In this document: positions 33,401 through 44,955 of the stretch, piece by piece | How positions within the stretch are numbered: position 1 is the first letter of the stretch | Layout: each line of letters begins with the position of its first letter | From: Owenia fusiformis | Taxonomy: Eukaryota > Annelida > Polychaeta > Sabellida > Oweniidae | Direction of reading: 5' to 3' | DNA length: 64,000 nucleotides | Assembly: GCA_903813345.2 (NCBI GenBank) | Contig: CAIIXF020000008.1 | Span: 13,188,822 to 13,252,821 of the forward strand | The notes under the pieces: generated by a model | The model's database searches: none | Seen by the model: the letters and a program-made list of their open reading frames with translations, nothing else | What the model was told of the DNA's origin: nothing | Program-made: the position numbers and the translations under genes

Positions 33401-35418
33401 ATCTATTGGTTTTTAAACCTTTTTGGTTTGTTCACTTTTAACACTTGTGTCGACATCTTTTAATAAACATTGTTTTAAGCATATCTATTAACTTACCAGA
33501 AGAAAGGGTAGATCATCCAGGATGGAAGTACCAGACCTACAGGCGTTAGACTATGAGACAAGAACGATAGTAGAGGAACTGCCGATTCATCAAAATGTTT
33601 ACGTAATATTGGACCAAATAATGAGGCACCGGATTCCAGCGACGCCACTGTCATTGTGAACTGATACATATCTGAAAATGACACAATTGTTTCAGAAGAA
33701 AATAGAATATTGTGTCTGACTAAGATTGTGAGTTATTTCACTTAGACCCTAATTGTAGATGATGTTCAGGGAAACACAAGGGGTATGACTTATTACCCAT
33801 AGGTTCTGGGCCGATATAAAGATAGCAGCACCAACAGAATCCAGTATTATATTTTTCTCTCAGATCGATCAACATGCCATCTTTATTTAAAAATGATTTC
33901 TATCGCCCTTAGCCTATGGACTTACCTCTCTGGCCTTTATCTTCGAGCTTTCTTAGACAGTACAGGATTTGGTCCTCGACAATGGGGGTGTATTCTCTGT
34001 ATTTCTCGATGTTTAAAATTGACTTCAGGGAAATAAGTTGCTGGTGGAATTTCTACAAGATAAATTGAATTGGATTATCGTTTTGATTAACTTTGGAATC
34101 ATGAACTATTGTCGTGAGGTTATTTTGTTATTTTGTTATTTTATTATGTCACCACCACAAGTGGTAGCATATTGTTATACGAGTAGTCTCCAACTTTTTG
34201 TGAACGGTGTTCGGTATTTGGTATTTGGTGGTCGGCGTTCGGCGTCTGTAACAAATGGTAGGTTGTGATATTTTGCATGTGAATGCCATGTTCTATCTTT
34301 GATATGATATATGATATCTTTAAATTAGATGTTTTGAGACATTGCTCATTGCGCTTCCTGTAGATTGTATAAAATTATAAACGCAGCTTGGGGCATACAG
34401 CGTGGCCCATTTCCTCTCCAAATATAGGATTGGTAACTGGTTTGTAGGCATTGCTTGCATTCAAATACTTGGTGTGCGTCTTGAAGAATGTCTCACTGGC
34501 CTCTTGTCCAACTAACACTGTAAACCTCGCAGTCAGGATGTTGAACGAGAATACAGAACCGTACTAAAATGAAAATATGGATATGGATATATTACATACC
34601 TAGAACGGTTTGAGAGAGATGTTATACAATAGCAGCAGAATGGACAATCTTTATCGCACTTTTACACCATTTCTTGTAATAATTTGAAAAAAGAAAATCT
34701 CGCAAAAATATAATATATATAAAGTATATGATAAACATAAGATAATTCACTTTTCAATATTAAATGGATGGTGAAATATAGATAAAAAATATATGCCTAG
34801 TATAATGTACACTAATGTAAACGCCCAGCACGAGGTTTTGTCTCTTACCTTCTTATAGCATTCCATGACAAACTCCATGGGCTCTCCTAGATAAGCCGCT
34901 ATCTGACCAACGAATGGGATCGTTGACGGAACAAAAGGAGGTCGGCTTATCTGAAATAGAAATTAGCTTGATACAGAGAAACTTGACTTGCTTTGTCTTG
35001 ATATCAGATCCAGTGAGAGAATTTGGTCAGTGTTGATGCAAGTGCTCCGATTGAAAATTATATTACGTCAGTACGTCATGGGATGTTTTCTTTGTGGTGT
35101 GCAGCAAGCTAAGGGGGGGGGGGGCACAAACGAGCAAACGTAAGAAAAAATCTTATAAAAGATCCCTTTCTTCATCCTAGAACAAACACAGCACCACTGA
35201 ATATTTAGTTCTGTATTAGGACCTATATGGAAAATTTCGATTGAGAAAATTTGGTTTAATATTTAATCATCACTAACCCTCAAATTGGAATCCTTGTATG
35301 ACGTCAGACCCCAGATGCCCAACAGCGTTGATAACGCCGCCACTAGGGTATAGTCCACCATTGTCATCTGCTTGGATAAGTTAGTGCGCAAGTCAATAAA
35401 GTAGTAGATCAGTTCCAT
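24464..35418 (-). CDS. Cytochrome P450, CYP51-related, 10 exons, 495 aa
   Basis: Exons, 5' to 3' on the minus strand: 35418-35278, 34950-34849, 34563-34399, 34052-33926, 33671-33497, 33129-33001, 29543-29414, 29020-28859, 25354-25245, 24710-24464. All junctions are GT/AG and in phase. The protein has an N-terminal membrane anchor (about residues 20-40), PFVPSTIPFVGQ, KYGSVFSF, an I-helix with AxxHTT (His303-Thr304), the K-helix E358-x-x-R361, and the heme loop FGRGIHLCTG with Cys438. The His-Thr pair in place of the usual acid-Thr, and the PPF...IPFVG and NPIFG spellings, are characteristic of CYP51 (sterol 14-demethylase). Similarity elsewhere looks modest, and the loop after FGEE is about 5 residues short, so it is likely a diverged CYP51-clan paralogue, membrane-bound in the ER. 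The substrate is unknown. The exon 3 donor (GTATGC) is the weakest junction. Confidence 0.88.
25624..27245 (+). CDS. Putative two-exon C2H2 zinc-finger peptide inside the Transib-like element, 48 aa
   Basis: Exon 1 (25624-25636) is ATGGAGCAAAATG followed by the donor GTAAGA. Exon 2 (27112-27245) follows TTTTGTAATTTCAG and stays in phase to TAA; AATAAA overlaps the stop (27241-27246). The 48-residue product has one CxxC-x12-H-x4-H finger (CHACSF, then H..EKVH) and a short acidic/hydrophobic tail. The two exons flank the nested mariner, which would sit in the intron. The fit of start, donor, acceptor, phase and poly(A) signal is suggestive, but the first exon is only 13 bases, so chance cannot be excluded. 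Exon 2 may instead be the last exon of a larger lost protein. Function unknown; nucleic-acid or protein binding is possible. Confidence 0.35.
25783..26759 (+). mobile_element. Degenerate Tc1/mariner element nested in the Transib-like element
   Basis: The ends CAGGGTGGTCAAAAAAAACG are repeated in inverse orientation at the other end, and TA flanks both sides (25781-25782 and 26760-26761). Remains of a DDE transposase are readable on the + strand near 26255-26400 despite stops and frame changes: FQQDRTIPHTP, then SPDMAPFNLYQWEY, corresponding to the conserved FQQD..PH and SPDL.P motifs. It is inactive. It postdates the host element because it interrupts it. Confidence 0.8.
26270..26400 (+). pseudogene. 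Mariner/Tc1 transposase remnant
   Basis: Two recognisable pieces of the catalytic core survive, around the second and third acidic residues of the DDE triad, broken by a stop and small shifts. Not functional. Confidence 0.6.
30288..32285 (+). CDS. NAT8-like N-acetyltransferase, 2 exons, 232 aa, nested in a P450 intron
   Basis: Exons are 30288-30572 and 31872-32285, joined in phase 0 (CAG|GTACTG ... TGTACAG|TAT). The first exon gives an N-terminal GNAT strand (LNVRPMD) followed by a long hydrophobic segment (about residues 53-87). The second gives the core, with the acetyl-CoA loop RPYQGKGIG (163-171) and the ...AKQFYERLGF strand/helix. A GNAT domain split by a membrane-embedded segment is typical of NAT8, the ER enzymes that acetylate cysteine conjugates or lysines. 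The gene lies wholly inside the 3.5 kb P450 intron between exons 6 and 7, on the opposite strand. An in-frame ATG at 30228 would add 20 residues; I prefer 30288 for its better context (ACAATGG). The substrate cannot be told from sequence. Confidence 0.75.
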
Positions 35419-35430
35419 TTTCAGAGTTCC

Positions 35431-38367
35431 CTGAAATTTCAAATTGTGTACTTCATTACGTTTGTTTTAATCGTCAAAAAAGTATTTTTGAAACGTGTAA
35501 ATTTACTAAATTTATTTAAGCTCTATTAAAACACAAAAATAAAGCCCGAATACTAAAAAATTAGATTTTTTCAGGTCATATTATTACAAATGTTAATTAT
35601 GCGCTTCTCGAAAGAACAGGACCAAAATTGTTACATAACACAGGAAAAAAGAGAACGCCTTGACAGCACAGCAGGAAAACAAACCCCAGCCATCCCAAAC
35701 AATAATATAACTTGAAAAGAAACAATGTCAAATACCCCCTCTCCACCATTCACAATCCGAGACTTCAACACCAAGGGGAATTTCACTACAATAGTCGAAG
35801 AATTTTAAATTGAAAACCAATTAAAATATACTCAAAACATCAAAAATGAATTGGTACATATTCATATTGGTACTTTTAATTGTTTACTTCATATATCGAT
35901 AGCTTCAAAGAACATAAGAACTAAAGCTTGAATTCGCGAGTGCAAATAACGGCTGTCGGCTACCGGATTAACCTACTATTTTATGACCAACTAATTTAAA
36001 TATGAATGGAAAAGTGGCAGCTTCTATTCATATTCACATGAGTTGCCCATAAAAAGGTTAATTCGATAGCCGTTAGTTACATTCCTGAATACAAGCTAAC
36101 ATACCTTTCTTTTTGTTGATTGGGTACCTCGGGTGACTGAATTGTGATTTGCGATAGTAGAAGTGTGATTTGATTTTGACAATCCACTTGGTCACTCTCT
36201 CACTGACGTCAGGCGTTTCTGTACAAAAAAACTTAACCAGATAGAATTTATTGTTGATTATGGCTAGCTTTCTGTTGTTTAAAATGTTTATTATTCGTAT
36301 CTTCTTGCAGGAACGTGTGTCATCCATACAGTATTTGAAAGTTGTTCTGATCGAACTTTTCCCCTCGTCTTCAAGATTGCTTTAAATGTTATTTGCCCTT
36401 TCCTTGACCGTTCTTCGCTTTTATAACAGATCTGGGGCCAATTTTAGGGCGTGACGTCAATAAATGAACTTTTGGTTCTTGTAAATACACAAGAGGTACA
36501 CGAACACCATCAGCATTGTATAGACCGTGCCTTATACGCAACATTTGATTTGGTGAAAGCTGTTTTAGTGTTCATGTAACATGGTGTTCTTTGCTGTGTT
36601 TGACAGGCGACTATTTCCTAAAAGCAAAACCCGTTAGATCTAGCCTGGCGGACTAAATTCCAATGTCACTATTTGGGCGATCACTATGTATTGAACTTTA
36701 ACATATCCTTGGTAGACGAGGTTTGCACATCCCATAATGCATTGCAGTAGGCTACGAGCCAATCTTTCCATAAACTTGACCTTAGGGTTCGCACAAGCCT
36801 CTTCAAACAGCCTATCACAGATAAATAGAATGACACACCTTTTCTTGAAAATAACGTTTCTAGAGTTATATCACCCTCCCTATTTAAGATAAATATTATT
36901 TTATATAAACATGGGTAACATTTACGGATAAGATTGCTTTTGTTAATCGAGTGGTTTCTCTGTCGTATATTGTTGCTCACAATACTGGTTATTTGTTCCT
37001 AATAACGATTTTATTTTTGTCTCCAGAGATTTAAATATAATGACCTGGCCAAGTCCAGCGGCTTTGTAAACTATATTTCCCGATTTTGATTTTTAAATTT
37101 CGCGCTCCAGTCCCCGGGGTTTCGAGACTATTTTCAATGGTTTTGAGACTACGAGAAGTTAACGACGGTCTCACCATTTTCACATATTTTGTTAAGACAT
37201 ATAACACAAAGCCATTGCACGTTATCAAACGATCTGGTAAAACACAATTTTATTCAGATTCAGCTTGACTCAGTCAGCTCAATTTTGTCTCGGTCAAAAG
37301 TCAAAAGGAAAGGGGCTTGTGAAACAAGGATGCATTTCGGGTGTAGACTTTACGGACAAATGCACCATGATTGCACCTAATTTTGTTGGTTTGTGGGAAT
37401 TTTCATGTTTTAAATGCTCACACAATTTAGATTCAGGGTATTTTACTTTCTTTGCCAAATATGTATGTTTCAATTGATACATAATATATCATTACGATGA
37501 TACAGCAAAAAAGCATATGTAATTGATACTACTTTTCCTCCTTTGTATTAGAAACGTGACTATTTGACAAGTGAAGACACGATTAGCAAGTGAATACTAC
37601 TTAACTCAAATGAACCTAGGTTTTGACGTGGGTACCTGCATTCCATTGGAGGATATGATATATGAGAACAGTCCCCTAACATTGTAGCATCCTTGCTATT
37701 ATGTCGAACCTATGTCAGACACTATAGCAAAAACATAAACATATTTACACGATATGCACTGGCATTTCCAGTTGTGCCTCCATTTTAATTTTATTTACAA
37801 TTTCGTTTTGAGCAAACATGTCTTACCCTACATCTATTTGTTCGTCAATTGTATAATGATTTAGATATCGTTAATAAAATAATATTTTTCATGTTCATCC
37901 CAATTGTGTAGATGAATTGATGAAAAACAAATCATTCATTTTCATCCATAATTGAAAGCCTCAATTGACGATCAATGACTTCAAATTTTCCTAATGGATG
38001 CAACTTTTACCGTATGTTATACAGATGACGTGCATATTCAATTATAAAACAATATCAAATCACAATATCAGAGTATTGAGGGAAACTAATGGCCAAAGGG
38101 TTTTTCCTAGTATTTAACATCATATAATGTACAATTAAAGGCATAAAGCATACATATTCCAACATATTCATAGTTTGTTTAACATTAAAGCTAGACTACA
38201 CCGGGGTTTCAGTGTTAACACGTTGAAGCACATGAAACCAGTCATAACATGCATTCCGTGTAAAATCACGAAAAAAATGTTTTTGAAAAGTGACGCATAT
38301 GCATGCTTAGTAAAATCGCTAAAAATGTTTTTGTAAAGTAACTCAGGAAGTTGTGATACTCCAGTTT
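35431..38367. other. Intergenic stretch between P450 and vWA genes
   Basis: No coding exon is recognised. The first P450 coding exon begins after a TTTCAG acceptor at 35431-35432, so a 5' non-coding exon and promoter may lie here. A ~30 bp motif is duplicated near 38264 and 38318 (AAAAATGTTTTTGNAAAGT). Confidence 0.4.
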
Positions 38368-41300
38368 TTACAATACACTGCAAGCTTTTCGAGTAATTTC
38401 TTTAATCATTCCTTTTAATGCGTCGAATGAATCCAAGGTATAAATGTTCTTCTCTGATGATGCAATGGCCCTCCATTCATCTGTGCCAGGGAGCGTTTTT
38501 ATGTTAGGCAGTGAAAGGACAAATACTTGAGCACCAGTAGCCTTCAATTCCTTAGCCCTCAGAATGGTCTCTGGAGCCTTTTCTGGAGGGTGTGTCTTCC
38601 CGTCCGTCAATACTACCACTATGTCCTTAAATAAACACATACAGTTGCTTATTCAAAATCAGTTCAACATTATTGTCAAGAAAATTATTGGTCGGATATA
38701 TTTCATTTGTACAAATGTTAGATGGTAACAAGTTTTAAAGCTGATTTGCGGTGGCCATTTTTAAGATTTTCGCTGATAAATCTTTTCATCGCGATTCCAG
38801 CTATATATGAACATAGAACCACGCACGATATATTATGAGGTGGTATTGGTATTCGACTTACTGGTTTATCTGGTCTGTTTCCTCTGGATTTACTGAGGTA
38901 TGTTACCCTAGTCTCATACAATGCTTCATATGTGGCCGTTGCACACTTGTCAGGGGTCAAGGGCATTATTGAGAGCGCCTTCAGTACCTGGAATATGACA
39001 AAACAGTCTATCAATGTACGTGGAGATGCAACGTTGAAAGTTAGAAACAGTTTAGCTGATAATGTCGTCTTACTCAATGTTATCAATATTTGATGTGGGA
39101 AACTCAATTTTGAAAAAAGTTTTATATTTAAAGTAGTATATGTCATATTAATGGTTCGCATAATAATTATTTGAATGGTGGAAGTCATCTGATTTTGATT
39201 ACGTCTTTCTTAATATTAAGAAAAGTATGTACTTTACAATGTAATTCATGTTATGATGAACATTAAAACCTGAGTATTGTATTGTAAATCAACATAAAGA
39301 TATACCCATCAAATAGTGCATATCATTGTAGGTTTATCAACAGAGATGTATTTTATATCATCAACATATTATAATATCGTTAATAACCATGTACTTTCTC
39401 AAATTATTGCAATAAAAATGCACTTTACATACAATACCCCTCGTGACTTGTGATAGACGCATCTAAATGTGTAATACACTATTTAGAGGTTATGTCACTA
39501 TCGTGGCACATATGCCCGAGGTCTCAGTGATAGATGGCCCGACCTTGGGAGGGACATTGATCTCTGAGAACCAAGGGCATATGTGCCACGATAGTGACAT
39601 AAACGATTTATAACATACCTATGATGATGTAGACTGTCAGAGAGTATTTTCTTATAGAATTGACAAACAAATGGTTTGAATATGATTGAAATGAGTTTAG
39701 AAAAATTGCTCGCGCAGTTTTATCTTCGATTGATTGGTTATGACGTCAGCGCCTTGACCAATCAGAAAGTTAGCGGGCGCGGGCTTTTCAAAACTTATAT
39801 TGGCCCGCTGTCTTGTGTACACTTTGCACTATACATCATCATAGGTATGTTATTAACACCATTACTCACAAATATGGAAAACTTCTGCTGGATTTAATTA
39901 CCTTATTTTTATTATTGTAAGAGTTCATATACAATATGTGGTATGCCTTTTCTGAAAATGCCAGCGCTCCAACTTGAGTGAATGGTGGACGCACTGGCAG
40001 TTGCTTAGTTGCTGCGAGGATGAAGTTTTTGACCTTAATATAATCAGAACCAAATTTAGTGTTTACTTTATATATTTTTTATATATTTTGGGAATTGGCT
40101 AGTGGCTGAGTTGATTGATTTTTTAACCAATCAAAAACAAATTATGTAATTGTTATTTTAAATTAATCTTAGAATCGGTTATATTAATGGCTACGTAGAT
40201 GATGTTCTAAGAAATATGTCAAAACCTGTTTTACCTTTAGTTTGTCAGCATTCGATATTGAGCACGAGATATCTACGACCCAAATCAGATCTATACCACA
40301 CACGTCCACATTCACGTTAGCTAAAACGAAAACGAAATGGGTCATGTAACAACTTAATACTTAAGGATTTAAGCCCTGGACTCAGTGCAATGTGGAATGA
40401 CCATTCCTTGAAGGTGTTGGTTTACGGCTGAAGGGTGGATATTCTTGAACTTCAAATTCAATACGCGGTAACCCCACTAGATTTCTTTAATTTGAGAAAC
40501 TAAACAGACTAAAAAAATAAAAAATACATTTAAGCATTATTTCTAGTGACATGAATATACTTGAATACCTCCACCTTAACGAGGCGTTAGCCTTTTTATT
40601 TTTTCGTGAAGCCACTCAGTAAAATTACAATTTCTCTGCAACCTGATGTCTAATCAAGATCATTCAAATATCTATGTGTTCCTGACACATTTGGGCGTCC
40701 CCGGAAATAACAACGTCTACCCACAGTTTGCACGCAAAATTGACGTAATTCATGACTAAAATCGGGAAGACAAAATTTGAGATTCACAAACAAAATTGCT
40801 TGTGAAAACTATTTACAAAAGTGTTCCAGAGACTCTAATCTACTTGGCTAAGCTTTTATTTGAAGATACATTGCCTTATTAAGCAGGTAGATGGGGCATA
40901 CAGAACACGGAAGCAAGTGCTATGTTGAAAATTTTCATGTCACGTAGGCCAGTGTTTTATATGGGAATTATAGTACTTGTACATGTACTTTACTTGTTTA
41001 CATGAACGTAAATCATTACATGAAATCTATCTGGGTTTGTATTGTCTCATTGGGGCTTTTCGACTTCATGAATCGAGTCATGAATTACGTCAATTTCGCG
41101 TGCAAACATTGGGTAGACGTTGTCATTATCGGATGCCCAAACGTGTCAGGAACACATAGAAATTTTACTGAGTGGCTTCACGAAAAAATAAACAGGGTTA
41201 TATGCCACCTTAAAATGTTGAGTATGTACTCACTAACTCCCTTATCACTCAATGTCGCTTTACACTCCTTCATTGGCTTAGTACAGGGGTATTTAGGAGG

Positions 41301-44300
41301 AAAAACTTCATTCAGAACCTCATCTGGAACTCCAAGGCCATCTCTGCATCGTATTGGGTCAGAAAATTTGCTACCCTTACACTCTCTGAAGAAACACGGG
41401 TTCTTGTCTTCCATTAGTTTGTACTTGTTTTTGTACACCGAGCATTCTGTAAGTAGTTAAAAACATCGATCATTGTGCATATAATATGGTGCAACATTAA
41501 GAAAGTTACATTATCTTTCACCTTATTTATTGGACACCCTGTAATCTTAATTATAGAATGTACTTATACTAGTTCTTTTTATGTAATATAATTGTATAAT
41601 TAAAACAGTTCATTGATCAAGTATATATGGAGCAATATTTTAGAAATGGTCTCAATTTTAATATATTTATCGAATATATCATATCGAATCTTATCATAAA
41701 CTTTTCTCATGAACTTTTTTAATTTTTGTTTTTGCTCCACTTTGTAATGATATGTAAATGAAATGACAGCTTGATTGAATTAAACCATGTATATTTTTGG
41801 TTAATTACTTTTGATTCACCCCTAGCACAGCGAATAATACATGAAGGTATGAGATTCACAACTAACTGATACAGTCCCAATACCTGGACTATATGGTATG
41901 TTTGGGGCTTTGTCTGCTTGGGAAACCTTTGGAGAGCCAGTTTTCTGCTTCCCAATTGGTCGATATGAAGAGGGAGACTTAGGTCTATATTTGTTTGTTC
42001 CCTGTAATGGGTCATCTTGCATTGCAAATTTAGGTAGCTTTGGAGGCCTTCGATTTCCAACTGGTCCATAATATTTACCTGATCCGGCTCCTTGGTCAGC
42101 TCTACCTTGGTCGTTCTGGTGTATCTTTTTGAATCCAACCTTCCCTATAAACCAATGGAATTTTAAATTGAGGATAACAAAAGTACCTCTTTTTCATTAA
42201 ACGTAAAGTTAATTAAGAAATATACACCCCGCAGGGCTAGGCACATACGTTTTCTGTACCCCGAAAGACCGACGGGAGTGAGGGGTTCGAAAAGATTTGT
42301 GCCTAACCCTAAGAGGTGTATTCGACGATATTACCCCTGCTCTTCGGTCTATATTACGATTCGACAAGAAAACTAACTAAAATGTTTCGAATATTGATTC
42401 TGGTCAGCCATTAATACGGACCGCCGTAATGACGTCACACATTACTCGTATTAACAGGGGCATTGCTCGCGAATATAACCCGGTTGAAATATTGACTTTG
42501 TTCACAGTTTATAGAAGGCGTAAATACAGTCATGTTCGAATATTGAATACATTTTCCCATTAATACTCCAAATCAATTAATAGCTTATGATAAAATTATT
42601 TGGACTGAAAGAAGAAAAAGGGTGGACGAGTCCAGGATTTTCAGAGTAACTTCACGTTATTGCTCGGTTAAAATATTTTAAAGCTTTTTTAATGTTTTTT
42701 TAAAATTTATTATTTCCTAATGAAAGATACAAGTATACAAATAACACAATACAATACTAGCTTTTGATGTTTTATAACACCCAAGAAAATTCATGTCTCC
42801 CTCAGAAACTATTACGACTACAAGTAGAAGAGTATTTTCTCCATAAGTATCGCTTCGTTCATCGACATACAATGTACACTTATGGAGAGAATACTCTTCT
42901 ACTTGTAGTCGTAATAGTTTCTGAGGCAGACATGAATTTTCTTGGGTGTTATAAAACATCAAAAGCTAGTAATGTAGTTCCAAGCAGGAAATCCTCGGGA
43001 CTAGAGAAGCCGATAACATGGCTTAAGGTGCAACGTGTCAGATGGAGACATTATAATAGACCATTCCAATAAATCCTACCACCTTTTGGTACAGCAAAGA
43101 AGCTATGATATATTGGCTAGATTGGTGATGTCATTGGTTGTACTTTTTCAAATTAGCAATAAAATCCTGTTTTTGCTCGGACTTTGTTTGGACAAATTGC
43201 AACCTACGAGGCTACAACCAATGACATCATCAATCTAACCAATATTATGCTAGCTTCTTCTTTGATTGATCAAAATATTGCAGGATTTACTTGTAAGGTC
43301 TATTGCTTCGTGAACCTGATCAAAATATTAATCTCAGTTTTTATAGATGAAATGTTGCAAGTTAAGCCTACCTTTGAATTTGCTCATTAACCTTCTTAGC
43401 TCTATTTCTTCTAACAAATCTAGCAATTTGTCATCATTGGCATAACCTAAATAGCGATAAAACACACAAATTAACAAAATACACACATTATTAATAAATG
43501 CATATTAGCATATCACGTCTTTGGTCATTTGGTCTTCGTCTTTTTAATGGATTATGAGTTTTAATTTTTTACGCACTCCCACAACTTATTCATGATTTTT
43601 GCCATGGGGTATTTTATCATATATACACAAAATATAGGGCAGCTGTGTTGTAAAATCATTTGTCATTTGTACGTTTTCAGGGCCATGGTTTTCGTTATTA
43701 TAAGTAATAATGGCACAACGCATGCCTAATATGTCAATGCGCTTACTCAAAGGATATGCAACTAAGCTAGACAGCATGTCAAACCACCTACTCAGTATAA
43801 GGAGGATAGACATCGACCTTTACAGTATTAATCAAAACTAAACACACGCCTCTTCTTTAGCAAAACAAAATGGTAAATTAATGCAGTGGCTTAAGCTCAA
43901 AATTAAAAGTTATTTGGATGTGCAACCTGACCTGAATATATGGTATTCTAAACCTTCGCTTGACATGAACATGGCATTTAAATTTTTTTTCAATATAATG
44001 GACCTCATGAAATTAAAGATGGTAGCCAACGGACCATAAACGAGTGGTGTGATGTATCTTGATAGGCGCCAGAAGTCGTTTTTGGACATCGACTTTATTT
44101 TACCAACAGAAACAACAAAATGCCGCAAAACCCCTTATTTGAAAAAATAAATAGTACCGTGGGTACTGGGCTCACAAGGTGTTGCTCAAAAGTGAATGGT
44201 GGCTAAAATGACAGAAAATAAAAATAACGGATAAAAATTTTTGCCGACTTTTTGTAACAAAATTATTTCATACGACTACTCTTTACAATTAAGACATGGC

Positions 44301-44955
44301 TTTTTACAATGCAGGACACCTGAATTTCGTGAGATAAAAATGGCGACCATTTTGAAAATAGGCGAGTTTTTGAACCAGGAGTTATAGGGGAGTTTTTTGT
44401 ATTGATGTTGAACAGAAATAACTTAAAACAGAAATCCTATCGACAGAGGTTTTAAAACGTGCCACTATTGTTAACGGGCGGACGGACGGACGAACAGACA
44501 GACGGACAAGTGAGTGATTGCAAAAGCTCACCATGTGAGCTAACAACCCTCTCCAAAACAAAATAAAAATAATATGTACCAAAAGAGTTTCGCAACTTAT
44601 TGAGGCGAACCACCTGCACCTGGACAGCAGCGTAGTTACCGTTGACGCAATGGCTCTTGGTTCGATCCCTAATTAGACAATATAAAATTAATTTGCTTCT
44701 TAAAGTCAAGCAACGTTTGCCTGAAGGATTCATAACTCACGGTGTGTGGTTATATGTCTGTGTATCAGTGTACATCAGTAAAATAACAGGTCTACTCCTT
44801 TAAGGATGGGTATTTCACTGTTCACTATCTAATGTATACAAAACATAGATTCCTACGTAGTACAGTATCAACTCACCATCTTCTTGGTCAACTCCTGTGG
44901 CACCACACATACACAAAGTTGTTGCCACCAGGACTCCAAATATAAGTACATCCAT
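38368..44955 (-). CDS. Secreted von Willebrand factor A-domain protein, 8 exons, 409 aa
   Basis: Exons, 5' to 3' on the minus strand: 44955-44877, 43446-43372, 42144-41884, 41446-41234, 40320-40235, 40033-39902, 38987-38862, 38625-38368. All are GT/AG and in phase. A signal peptide (about residues 1-20) precedes a basic Gly/Pro/Lys/Ser-rich, probably disordered region (about 50-137). A Cys-containing segment follows (138-209), then one vWA domain (about 218-409). The metal-ion-dependent adhesion site is intact: D226-x-S228-x-S230 (DISCS) and TDG at 331-333. Such secreted single-A-domain proteins act in extracellular matrices; in molluscs, byssal and shell matrix proteins carry A domains, but which matrix this serves is inference. 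Introns hold several MITEs. No paralogue is in the window. Confidence 0.85.
39490..39602. repeat. 113 bp hairpin, 28 bp arms
   Basis: TTATGTCACTATCGTGGCAC at the left is mirrored exactly by GTGCCACGATAGTGACATAA at the right. The loop has weaker internal pairing. It lies in a vWA-gene intron. Confidence 0.75.
39608..39866. mobile_element. About 260 bp MITE with ~28 bp TIRs
   Basis: ATAACATACCTATGATGATG near the left end and its complement CATCATCATAGGTATGTTAT near the right end form the inverted repeats, separated by ~200 bp that includes GATTGGTTATGACGTCAGCG. The exact edges and duplication are not clear. Confidence 0.55.
40597..41198. mobile_element. About 600 bp inverted-repeat element in vWA intron 4
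   Basis: The left arm (about 40597-40765) and right arm (about 41078-41198) are reverse complements, including TTTTTTCGTGAAGCCACTCA and AATTGACGTAATTCATGACT. The left arm has a ~50 bp insertion absent from the right. No coding capacity. Confidence 0.65.
42225..42340. repeat. Hairpin MITE, family shared with 50725-50845
   Basis: TACACCCCGCAGGGCTAGGC is mirrored by GCCTAACCCTAAGAGGTGTA about 100 bases on. The same organisation and nearly the same sequence recur at 50725-50845, and both copies are followed by CTCTTCGGTCTATAT / TTCTTCGGTCTATAT, which shows a dispersed family. Confidence 0.6.
42755..42971. mobile_element. 217 bp palindromic MITE
   Basis: A near-perfect palindrome with arms of about 95 bp, outer ends TACTAGCTTTTGATG and its complement. 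The two long frames on opposite strands here read almost the same peptide because of the symmetry and are not genes. TA may be the target duplication. Confidence 0.75.
43095..43259. repeat. Hairpin with 48 bp arms
   Basis: TGATGTCATTGGTTGTA (ending 43142) is mirrored by TACAACCAATGACATCA (from about 43212), and pairing continues to an AAGAAGCTA / TAGCTTCTT end. Confidence 0.65.
44160..44560. repeat. Dispersed-repeat fragment with a GGAC/CAGA microsatellite
   Basis: This contains GGACGGACGGACGA, ACAGACAGACGGAC, then GTGATTGCAAAAGCTCACC. It has the look of the degenerate microsatellite-bearing end of a dispersed invertebrate repeat; I cannot name it. It lies in vWA intron 1. Confidence 0.4.

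Noticed and set aside
42717-43072. Two overlapping opposite-strand frames giving nearly the same peptide
   Set aside because: Produced by the palindromic MITE, not by genes.
44620-44680. GGTTCGATCCC B-box-like sequence near 44658
   Set aside because: No convincing A-box, anticodon arm or acceptor stem around it.
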